From Mycolicibacterium anyangense (GTDB taxonomy: Bacteria > Actinomycetota > Actinomycetes > Mycobacteriales > Mycobacteriaceae), in the NCBI RefSeq assembly GCF_010731855.1, contig NZ_AP022620.1:868001-932000 (forward strand): a stretch of DNA of 64,000 bases. The letters run 5' to 3'. Under the pieces are notes generated by a model. That model was not told where the DNA came from. It worked only from the letters and a program-made list of their open reading frames with translations, and did not search any database. This document shows, in pieces, positions 57,892 to 64,000 of this stretch. Positions within the stretch are counted from its first letter, which is position 1. Each line of letters opens with the position of its first letter. The translations under genes and the position numbers were made by a program.

Positions 57892-58785
57892 GTGGCCGGT
57901 ACCGCCGCTGAACTGATCGACCTCCTGACATCTCGGGCGGACGGGCCGGACACCTATACCGCGTCGGCCGAAAAGCTGCCCGCCGGGCCGCTATTCGGTG
58001 GACACGTCGTCGGTCAGGCCCTGATGTCAGCGGCGCGTACCGTATCCGACGAGCGCCTACCCCATTCGGTGCATTGCGTCTTCGTGGCATCGGGCCGCTC
58101 CGAACTGCCGATCGAGTACCGGGTGACGCGCGTCGGTGACAGCCGGGCGTTCTCTCGCCGGCAGGTGACGGCCAGCCAGGCCGGCGCCGACATCTTCGTC
58201 ATGCAGGCGTCGTTCCACATCGGCGAGGATGGTCTGATCCATGACCGCGAACCGCCGACTGCGCCGGATCCGGATTCCTGCACGCCCTTGACGGGTTCGT
58301 CCGCGGATGCTGAGCGGTGGCCGGACATGTATCGACACTGGGGGGCGATCGACGTCAGGATCGCAGCCCAGCCGCCCGTGCTGCCCAGGCCGACCAGTAC
58401 CGGTCAGACACCCGGTGCACAGGTGTGGCTGCGGACCCGGGAGACGGTGGCAGGGCCTCAGGTCCTGCACAGCGCCATTCTGGCGTGTGTGTCCGATATG
58501 ACCCTCCTCGGTGCGGCCCTCGCACCGCACGGCATCTCACATCGGCACCCCGGCTACCGGATCGCATCCCTTGACCACTGCCTGTGGATCCATGCTCCGT
58601 TCCATGCCGACCGGTGGATGCTGTATCACCAGATCTCGCCTGTCGCCGCGGCCGGCCGCGGCTTCTGCAGAGGAGAGATCTATCAAGCCGGCCGGCACGT
58701 GGCAACGGTGGTGCAGGAAGGGTTGATCCGTCCGGTAGCCGCGGCGCCACGTGATAATGCGCCGACGCGCGGGATCGCAAGCTAA
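57892..58785 (+). CDS. Acyl-CoA thioesterase II (TesB-like)
   Basis: 297 residues, double hotdog. 'LFGGHVVGQALMSAARTV' opens the first hotdog, 'LPHSVHCVFVASG' replaces the usual LHS.H.YF motif, and 'SLDHCLWIHAPFHADRWMLY' with 'VVQEGLIRP' closes the second. It hydrolyses acyl-CoA to free acid and CoA. GTG 57892 follows the dehydrogenase by 16 bases and it ends the eight-gene operon. It probably relieves CoA sequestration. Confidence 0.88.
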   Translation: MAGTAAELIDLLTSRADGPDTYTASAEKLPAGPLFGGHVVGQALMSAARTVSDERLPHSVHCVFVASGRSELPIEYRVTRVGDSRAFSRRQVTASQAGADIFVMQASFHIGEDGLIHDREPPTAPDPDSCTPLTGSSADAERWPDMYRHWGAIDVRIAAQPPVLPRPTSTGQTPGAQVWLRTRETVAGPQVLHSAILACVSDMTLLGAALAPHGISHRHPGYRIASLDHCLWIHAPFHADRWMLYHQISPVAAAGRGFCRGEIYQAGRHVATVVQEGLIRPVAAAPRDNAPTRGIAS

Positions 58786-58864
58786 GACGGCGAATCATTC
58801 AGACGGTTAGAATGCTCGTTCAAGCACTGCGCACTACCTGGACGAGAGGATCAAGGCCATCACC

Positions 58865-59611
58865 GTGGCGAAGTCGATGCTGGTGAAAGTGCCCAAAGCC
58901 AGCGAGCTGGTGGCAGCCAATCTCCGGCGCCGAATCATCACCGGGGAGCTCGGTTCGGGGGACCTGCTGCCCAGCGAAGTCGTCCTGATGCAGGAGTTCG
59001 GCGTATCGCGTCCGACACTGCGTGAAGCGTTCCGGATCCTGGAATCGGAATCCATCATCACCGTGCAGCGGGGTGCTCGCGGCGGCGGCCGGGTTCTTCA
59101 ACCCGACGGTGCAGTGGCAGCCCGCTACATGGGAATCCTCCTGCAATATCAGGGCGTCCCACTCAGCGACCTCTACCAGGCGCGTACCGAGATCGAGGTG
59201 TCGGCCGTCGGCATGATCGGCGCGAGCCGACGAAAAGCAGTGCTTCGCGACCTCGAATCCAGGCTTGAGGAGGGCCAGCAGTTCCTGACGAGCCCGGACG
59301 AGGAAAAATTCGCGGAGTTCAGTGTCGGATTCCACCTTGCGGTCGTGAACGCCCCAGGCAGCACCACGCTGAGCCTGCTGGGCGCGATGCTGTTCGAGAT
59401 CATCGACGCTCACAACAAGATCTTCATGGCCACCCATGAGGTCGGATTGCCAGTCAACAGGGTCGCCATGAAGGCCTACAGCAAGTTGGTCGCGCTGTTG
59501 GCAGCGGGCGATACCGAGGGTGCTCAACGGCATTGGCGCAAACACCTCGGCAACGTCGAGCAGTACATGGTCGGCGATGCCGATTCCACCTTGGTCGAGG
59601 TGCTCTCCTAG
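58865..59611 (+). CDS. GntR-family regulator, FCD subfamily, paralogue of 40650-41399
   Basis: 248 residues. 'LPSEVVLMQEFGVSRPTLREAF' with 'RILESES' is nearly identical in the recognition helix to the regulator at 40650 and the wing is 'VQRGARGGG'. The FCD domain keeps 'FHLAVVNAPG' but has 'YSKLVALLAAGD' where the other has a histidine, so the effector may differ. GTG 58865 is 79 bases after the TesB gene, with a TAGAAT -10 candidate in the gap. Probable regulator of the 51253-58785 and 51196-46239 operons. Confidence 0.9.
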   Translation: MAKSMLVKVPKASELVAANLRRRIITGELGSGDLLPSEVVLMQEFGVSRPTLREAFRILESESIITVQRGARGGGRVLQPDGAVAARYMGILLQYQGVPLSDLYQARTEIEVSAVGMIGASRRKAVLRDLESRLEEGQQFLTSPDEEKFAEFSVGFHLAVVNAPGSTTLSLLGAMLFEIIDAHNKIFMATHEVGLPVNRVAMKAYSKLVALLAAGDTEGAQRHWRKHLGNVEQYMVGDADSTLVEVLS

Positions 59612-59647
59612 CCGGCCTGCCAGCTGCTCTTCCGCCAAAGAACTTAA

Positions 59648-59666
59648 TCATCTATCTTATTGATGA
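59648..59666. promoter_or_regulatory. Imperfect palindrome upstream of SDR 59698
   Basis: TCATC (59648-59652) and GATGA (59662-59666) flank nine AT-rich bases; 7 of 9 base pairs over the 19-base site are symmetrical. It overlaps TATCTT, a -10 candidate. It may bind the GntR encoded just upstream. Confidence 0.35.
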
Positions 59667-59697
59667 GAGACTTCGGTGGAGACGGGCGAGGAGCGGC

Positions 59698-60471
59698 ATG
59701 GCGGCCGATGGTGAATTCAGTGGACGGGTAGCCCTTGTGACGGCGGCCGCCGGCCGCGGTATCGGGCGCGAGATCGCCACCCGGCTCGCGCGCGACGGTG
59801 CCACGGTGGTTGTCACCGATTACCACCCGGGACGCACCGAGCAGGTGGCAGCCGATCTCACCGCCCAGCTCGGCCGGCCGGTGTTCGGTCGTCCGCTCGA
59901 TGTCGGCGTCCGCGAGCAGGTCGAAGACGTGTGTGCCTGGGTGGCTCGCGAAGTCGGACCGATCACCATCCTGGTCAACAACGCTGCGCAGAACGTTCTC
60001 GGCTCGATCTTCGACTACGACCCCGACGACTGGGACCGCATCATGGCCGTCAACCTCGACGGGCCGTGGATGCTGTCCAAGTTGGCGATGACGCAGATGC
60101 GCGACGCCGGGACGGGGGGTGTCATCCTCAATGTGTCCAGCTATGCACCCGATGTCGGGGGTGCGGGCATGGAGACGCCATACGCGGTGTCCAAGGGTGG
60201 GCTCAATGTCCTGACCCGGTGCTGCGCTCACGAGGGTGGTCCCTTCGGGATTCGGGCCAACACGTTGACGATGGGCGTGGTGACCGGGACCCGGTTCATC
60301 GACGAGCTCCACCCGGAACTCCTCGATCTCGAATTGCCCAAGTCGCCGCTGGGACGGGTGGCAGACGTCCAGGACATCGTGGAAGCAGCGGTGTACCTAC
60401 TGTCCGATCGATCCCGTGCGACGACCGGCGAGGTGCTGAATGTGGCCGCCGGAACCCATATGCGGTACTGA
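59698..60471 (+). CDS. SDR-family oxidoreductase
   Basis: 257 residues from ATG 59698 with GAGGAG upstream; the frame open from 59533 is inside the GntR gene. 'TAAAGRGIGREIATRL', 'LVNNAAQNV' and 'TPYAVSKGGLNVL' give the nucleotide and catalytic motifs. It oxidises a hydroxy group or reduces a ketone on an unknown intermediate. It heads a short run of two SDRs and a SnoaL-like protein. Confidence 0.87.
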   Translation: MAADGEFSGRVALVTAAAGRGIGREIATRLARDGATVVVTDYHPGRTEQVAADLTAQLGRPVFGRPLDVGVREQVEDVCAWVAREVGPITILVNNAAQNVLGSIFDYDPDDWDRIMAVNLDGPWMLSKLAMTQMRDAGTGGVILNVSSYAPDVGGAGMETPYAVSKGGLNVLTRCCAHEGGPFGIRANTLTMGVVTGTRFIDELHPELLDLELPKSPLGRVADVQDIVEAAVYLLSDRSRATTGEVLNVAAGTHMRY

Positions 60472-60504
60472 AACTGACGATCACCTAACCGATCAGGGGA
60501 GAAA

Positions 60505-61314
60505 ATGGCGGACCTGCAAGGAAAAGTCTCCATCGTCACCGGTGCGGGCAGCGGTATCGGCGCAGTCGCCGCGGAGATGTTCGCCGCCGAGGGGTCTGCC
60601 GTGGTCGTCGCCGACCTCAACGACGTTGCTGCCCACACAGTTGCCGAGTCGATTCGGGCCAATGGTGGGCAGGCGATTGGCGTGGGTTTCGACTTGGCGG
60701 ACGTGGACTCGATCGAAGCGCTGATGGCATCGGCCGAGGCTGCCTTCGGCGGAATCGACGTGTTGTTCAACAATGCAGCCGCAACGCATCTGGCCGCCGA
60801 ACGTGACCTGCCGATCGCCCTGGCCGATCACCATGTCTGGAACGAATCGCTTCGCATCAACGTCACCGGCACCATGGCCTGTATCCGGGCCGGGGTGCCG
60901 CGCCTCATCGAACGAGGTGGCGGAGCGATCGTCAACACCGCTTCCGGAGCCGGGCTGACCGGTGACATCGGCCATCCCGCCTATGGCGCATCGAAAGCGG
61001 CGATCATCCGGATGACCACCTACGCCGCTCTCGAGTTCGGCTCCCGGGGCGTGCGGTGCAATGCGATCGCTCCCGGGCTCATCGTCACCCCGGCAACCGA
61101 ACAGACGTGGGCGGCCGGCCCGATGCGCGACATCATGGTTCGCCAGCATGTCACGGGACGTCTCGGTACTCCCCAGGACATCGCCAACGCCGCGGTGTTC
61201 CTGGCCTCGGAGAAGTCCTCCTTCATCACCGGTCAGGTGCTCTGCGTCGACGGCGGCATACTGTCGCATGCTCCGTACGCCGCCGATGTGGCCGAACTGA
61301 TGGCCCACGGCTGA
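60505..61314 (+). CDS. SDR-family oxidoreductase
   Basis: 269 residues, GGGGAGA before ATG 60505. 'VTGAGSGIGAVAAEMF', 'LFNNAAATH', 'NTASGAGLTG' and 'PAYGASKAAIIRM' are typical classical SDR motifs; the end 'GQVLCVDGGIL' is the usual dinucleotide-fold close. It follows the previous SDR by 33 bases. Substrate unknown. Confidence 0.88.
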   Translation: MADLQGKVSIVTGAGSGIGAVAAEMFAAEGSAVVVADLNDVAAHTVAESIRANGGQAIGVGFDLADVDSIEALMASAEAAFGGIDVLFNNAAATHLAAERDLPIALADHHVWNESLRINVTGTMACIRAGVPRLIERGGGAIVNTASGAGLTGDIGHPAYGASKAAIIRMTTYAALEFGSRGVRCNAIAPGLIVTPATEQTWAAGPMRDIMVRQHVTGRLGTPQDIANAAVFLASEKSSFITGQVLCVDGGILSHAPYAADVAELMAHG

Positions 61315-61340
61315 TCGTGTCGTAGTTCCAAGGAGAACGG

Positions 61341-61889
61341 ATGCCCCAGGACGACATAGTTTCCCGCCTCACCGCGATCGAGGACCGGCTCGCTATCGGG
61401 CAGCTGCCGATCCGGTATGCGCTCGCTGTCGACGGGCGCGACATCGACGCCTGGGTGGGATTGTTCGTTCCCGATGTCGACTGCGGCAGGCATGGCCGCG
61501 GGCGGGAAGCGTTGCGCGAGTTCATCACTCCTCAAGTGAAGACCTTCTATCGCTCGATACACCTGATCTGTGGCCATCGGATCGAACTGATCGACGACAG
61601 AACGGCCCGCGGCAAGACGTATTGCCGAGCCGAGCATGAGGTCGGCGACAAGTGGGAGGTCATGGCGATCTGCTATGACGACCGCTACGCCAAGATCGAC
61701 GGGCAGTGGTTCTTCCAGCGACGTCTCGAACAGCACTGGTACACCGCCGACCAGCTCAGCCGGCCGCAGGAGGCGCAGGGCTTCGTGGACTGGCATCGCG
61801 ACGTCAAACCCGCCCTGCCGCATGCGTTCCCGACCTGGGGAAGTTTCTGGTCGGACACCGACACCGAATCGGTGACTGCGCAACGCTGA
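61341..61889 (+). CDS. SnoaL/NTF2-like protein
   Basis: 182 residues. 'LAIGQLPIRYALAVDGRDIDAWVGLF' (quoted in part: 'RYALAVDGRDIDAW') and 'KIDGQWFFQRRLEQHWY' are the start and end of a SnoaL_4-type cone fold. Such proteins can be small dehydratases, isomerases or hydratases, and several occur in steroid and polyketide pathways. AAGGAGAACGG precedes ATG 61341. It completes a three-gene group with two SDRs. Confidence 0.8.
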   Translation: MPQDDIVSRLTAIEDRLAIGQLPIRYALAVDGRDIDAWVGLFVPDVDCGRHGRGREALREFITPQVKTFYRSIHLICGHRIELIDDRTARGKTYCRAEHEVGDKWEVMAICYDDRYAKIDGQWFFQRRLEQHWYTADQLSRPQEAQGFVDWHRDVKPALPHAFPTWGSFWSDTDTESVTAQR

Positions 61890-61920
61890 GCGGCCGGCCG
61901 TCCCGACTGAGGCGGGTAAT

Positions 61921-61945
61921 TAGTACCCTAACTATTAGGGTACTA
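61921..61945. promoter_or_regulatory. 11-base-arm inverted repeat, MarR operator
   Basis: TAGTACCCTAA (61921-61931) and TTAGGGTACTA (61935-61945) are perfect inverted arms around CTA. The second arm contains TACTAT (61941-61946), a -10 hexamer placed so that transcription would begin at about the GTG start 61954, a leaderless message. The site is therefore a strong candidate for autoregulation by the MarR protein directly downstream. Confidence 0.75.
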
Positions 61946-61953
61946 TCTTTCGT

Positions 61954-62436
61954 GTGACTAACACGCCGGCCGATCCGCTGGCGCTCGAGCAGCAGGTCTG
62001 CTTCGCGCTGGCGGTGACAAACCGGGCCGTCCTGGCGGTGTACCGGCCGATCCTGGAACCGCTCGGCCTGACCCATCCGCAGTACCTGGTCATGTTGGCC
62101 CTCTGGGATCACGTCCGTGATCCGGTTGCGGCAGAGGACCTTTCTGTCAAAGAAATCGCCTCGGCCCTGCAGCTGGAATCGGCGACACTCTCGCCCATGC
62201 TCAAACGGCTGGAGGCCATGGGACTGGTTCGGCGGCAACGCAGTGCCGTCGATGAGCGCGCCACCGTGATCACGCTGACCGACGAGGGCCGGGCCCTGCG
62301 ACAGCGTGCGCTGGCCGTCCCGGCAGCAGTGGTCGAACGCCTGGGCGTGGATCTCGCCGAATTGGAGAACCTGCGCGATGTGCTGCACCGGATCAATGCG
62401 GCGGCACTAGCCGCCGGCGCCCTTCCCGAGGTGTGA
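61954..62436 (+). CDS. MarR-family transcriptional regulator
   Basis: 160 residues. The winged helix 'LSVKEIASALQLESATLSPMLKRLEAMGLV' (key part 'ATLSPMLKRLEA') and wing 'RRQRSAVDERATVITLT' are canonical. The 'CFALA' N-terminal cysteine is reminiscent of peroxide-sensing OhrR-type MarR proteins, whose motif is 'CFALY', though nothing else in the window supports a peroxide role. GTG 61954 lies 8 bases after a perfect operator. It probably represses itself and perhaps the small membrane gene downstream. Confidence 0.9.
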   Translation: MTNTPADPLALEQQVCFALAVTNRAVLAVYRPILEPLGLTHPQYLVMLALWDHVRDPVAAEDLSVKEIASALQLESATLSPMLKRLEAMGLVRRQRSAVDERATVITLTDEGRALRQRALAVPAAVVERLGVDLAELENLRDVLHRINAAALAAGALPEV

Positions 62437-62484
62437 CATTCGACGGTTGCGCCGGCATGCCCGGCGGACAGAGATGGATGAACA

Positions 62485-62883
62485 ATGTTGATGAGTGACA
62501 AGTCATTTCAACGCCCGGATCCGGTGCGGTGGTTGTGGTACGCCTACGGGGGCACACTCGGGCCGCGCTATCAGCAGTGGGTGCTGCACGACGTGACCGC
62601 ACGCAGTCGGTGGTGGCGACAGGCTGCCAGAACCCTGATGACCCTGCTGCCCCTGGCGGTGTGCGGTCTGCTGTTCACCAGACCCGCCTGGATTGCGGCG
62701 ACGGCTGTTCTCGGCGGCGCCTGCATCGCGATGATCTATGCCGCGGCCTACATCGACCAGAGCGCCGAACATCGACTGCGCAAGCACGGGTATCCGCCGG
62801 GCACGCTGGAGCGCGTTATGGCCGAGCGAGACCAGGTGACGGACGCACGGCGCCGACGCAGCTACGACGCCAGGTACCGGTAG
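62485..62883 (+). CDS. DUF5313-like small membrane protein
   Basis: 132 residues. '[20 protein letters not shown]' at the start is typical of the DUF5313 family of actinobacteria. Two hydrophobic segments, about residues 51-66 and 70-90, predict two membrane helices. The charged C-terminus ends in an Arg-rich tail. Function unknown. ATG 62485 or 62491 may be used. It marks the return to core-genome-like content. Confidence 0.75.
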   Translation: MLMSDKSFQRPDPVRWLWYAYGGTLGPRYQQWVLHDVTARSRWWRQAARTLMTLLPLAVCGLLFTRPAWIAATAVLGGACIAMIYAAAYIDQSAEHRLRKHGYPPGTLERVMAERDQVTDARRRRSYDARYR

Positions 62884-63011
62884 CCGCCCAGATTTCCCGC
62901 TGGCATACCTGCGCCCGGGGCCGGCGTGCCGGACGCGCCGCGGATGCCCAGGTGTGCGGGCCAGTAGACTCGTCGGGTTACGGCAGAACTCGAACTACGG
63001 AGAAGATCCCG

Positions 63012-63767
63012 ATGAGCGGCCATTCCAAGTGGGCCACCACCAAGCACAAGAAAGCCGTCATCGACGCCAAACGCGGCAAGATGTTCGCAAAGTTGATCAA
63101 GAACATCGAGGTCGCCGCCCGCGTCGGCGGAGGGGACCCGGCCGGCAATCCGACCCTCTATGACGCCATCCAGAAGGCGAAGAAGTCCTCGGTGCCCAAC
63201 GACAACATCGAGCGGGCTCGCAAACGCGGCGCCGGTGAAGAGGCCGGTGGCGCCGACTGGCAGAACATCACCTACGAGGGGTACGGACCCAACGGTGTCG
63301 CGGTGCTCATCGAGTGCCTGACCGATAACCGGAACCGCGCCGCAGGTGAGGTGCGGGTGGCGATGACCCGCAACGGCGGCAACATGGCCGACCCGGGCTC
63401 GGTGTCCTACCTGTTTTCCCGCAAGGGTGTGGTGACGCTGGAGAAGAACGGTCTGACCGAGGACGACGTCCTGCTGGCGGTCCTCGAGGCCGGGGCCGAG
63501 GAGGTCAATGACCTCGGTGACAGCTTCGAGATCATCTCCGAACCCACCGACCTGGTGGCCGTGCGCACTGCGCTGCAGGACGCCGGCATCGACTACGACT
63601 CGGCGGAGGCCAGCTTCCAGCCATCGGTGACCGTGCCCGTCGACCTCGAAGCCGCCCGCAAGGTGTTCAAGCTCGTCGATGCGCTCGAGGACAGCGACGA
63701 CGTTCAGGATGTCTACACCAACATCGACATCCCCGACGACGTCGCGGCCCAGCTCGAAGAGGACTGA
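63012..63767 (+). CDS. yebC: YebC/PmpR-family protein (TACO1-like)
   Basis: 251 residues. The opening '[20 protein letters not shown]' and the body '[19 protein letters not shown]', '[14 protein letters not shown]' and '[15 protein letters not shown]' leave little doubt. YebC proteins bind DNA or relieve ribosome stalling on polyproline and are conserved in almost all bacteria. TAGACT at 62965-62970 is a likely -10. Core genome marker and right-hand boundary of the catabolic region. Confidence 0.97.
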   Translation: MSGHSKWATTKHKKAVIDAKRGKMFAKLIKNIEVAARVGGGDPAGNPTLYDAIQKAKKSSVPNDNIERARKRGAGEEAGGADWQNITYEGYGPNGVAVLIECLTDNRNRAAGEVRVAMTRNGGNMADPGSVSYLFSRKGVVTLEKNGLTEDDVLLAVLEAGAEEVNDLGDSFEIISEPTDLVAVRTALQDAGIDYDSAEASFQPSVTVPVDLEAARKVFKLVDALEDSDDVQDVYTNIDIPDDVAAQLEED

Positions 63768-63775
63768 CGACTGCG

Positions 63776-64000
63776 ATGCCCGCGGTCCGCGATGCCACCA
63801 ACACCCGGTGGACGGTTCGTCGCGTCTGGTGGCCGTTCGGCACGTGGTTGCTCGAGTTGCCCGAATGGGGCGGACTGTTCGCGCTGGGCATGCTGCTGAC
63901 CCTGCCCCTGGTCGTGGTCTGGCCGTTCTGGGTGCTCGCCCGATTTCTCGGCGCGCCGTGGACCATCGTGGTCAAACGCAAGGGTGACGAGATCCACCGG
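63776..64000 (+). CDS. Membrane protein, unknown, 3' end outside window
   Basis: The frame opens at ATG 63776 and runs off the right edge, giving 75 visible residues. 'RRVWWPFGTWLLELPEWGG' is followed by a long hydrophobic helix 'LFALGMLLTLPLVVVWPFW' and then a basic 'VVKRKGDEIHR', the layout of a small membrane protein with one or two helices. It begins 8 bases after yebC and may be co-transcribed. Function unknown. Confidence 0.7.
   Translation, partial: MPAVRDATNTRWTVRRVWWPFGTWLLELPEWGGLFALGMLLTLPLVVVWPFWVLARFLGAPWTIVVKRKGDEIHR

Noticed and set aside
61954..62436. Assigning the MarR as an OhrR peroxide sensor
   Set aside because: Only the 'CFALA' motif supports it; no ohr-type peroxidase gene is nearby.
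1..64000. KstR or KstR2 operators, which would mark a cholesterol regulon
   Set aside because: I looked for the TNNAAC..GTTNNA and CAAG..CTTG type sites in intergenic regions and saw no convincing match, so the steroid link rests on enzyme families only.
1..64000. Insertion sequences, integrases, tRNA genes or CRISPR repeats
   Set aside because: None recognised; the only direct repeat is the short tandem duplication at 52903.

Overview
The window is GC-rich, gene-dense bacterial DNA that most resembles an environmental mycobacterium (Mycolicibacterium or a close relative). Evidence for this is the set of FadE-type acyl-CoA dehydrogenases, a mycofactocin-coupled short-chain dehydrogenase, LLM/F420-type oxidoreductases, a DUF5313-like membrane protein, GTG/TTG starts and several apparently leaderless promoters. 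I see 63 protein genes (the first and last cut by the window edges), no RNA genes, no insertion sequence and no CRISPR array. No stretch longer than about 155 bases lacks a gene.

Almost everything from 1 to about 61.9 kb is CoA-thioester catabolism: 13 acyl-CoA dehydrogenases, 7 enoyl-CoA hydratase/isomerase-family proteins, 7 short-chain dehydrogenases, 4 thiolases plus a thiolase-fold/OB-fold fusion, 4 acyl-CoA ligases, 2 CoA-transferases, 4 hotdog thioesterases, a MaoC-like hydratase, 3 amidohydrolases, and upstream oxidation enzymes (GMC alcohol oxidase-like, aldehyde dehydrogenase, molybdopterin oxidoreductase, two LLM flavin/F420 enzymes). Genes lie in tightly coupled operons with 4-base ATGA/GTGA overlaps. 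The composition suggests funnelling of one or more bulky, branched or cyclic substrates (terpenoid, alicyclic or steroid-like) through several parallel beta-oxidation modules. The substrate cannot be read from the sequence.

Layout: (1) 1-9.3 kb, front-end oxidation: LLM oxidoreductase, thioesterase, HSD10-like dehydrogenase, aldehyde dehydrogenase; then thiolase, GMC and molybdopterin enzymes. (2) 9.4-22.3 kb: LLM plus atypical SDR (+), facing two minus-strand operons, one with three acyl-CoA dehydrogenases, a thioesterase and a crotonase, the other with OB-fold protein, thiolase, a dehydrogenase pair, CoA-transferase and SDR. (3) 22.4-32.2 kb: MaoC, amidohydrolase-ligase-TetR, mycofactocin SDR, then the HMG-CoA-synthase-like/OB fusion, thiolase, crotonase and ligase. 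(4) 32.2-45 kb: crotonase, TetR, beta-lactamase-fold protein with a dehydrogenase pair and crotonase, then amidohydrolase-ligase-GntR, then three more dehydrogenases. (5) 45-58.8 kb: thiolase; a minus operon (dehydrogenase, class III CoA-transferase, unknown protein, ligase) divergent from an eight-gene plus operon ending in a TesB-like thioesterase. (6) 58.9-64 kb: second GntR, two SDRs, SnoaL-like protein, MarR, then core-type genes (DUF5313-like, yebC, membrane protein).

The most interesting signals are regulatory and architectural. A 16-bp palindrome at 37756-37771 recurs with one change at 51192-51207, where it overlaps a start codon. The operons it controls are associated with two paralogous FCD-GntR regulators that have nearly identical recognition helices. 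A thiolase-fold protein lacking its catalytic cysteine is fused to an OB-fold domain and translationally coupled to a thiolase. An amidohydrolase-ligase-regulator cassette occurs twice.
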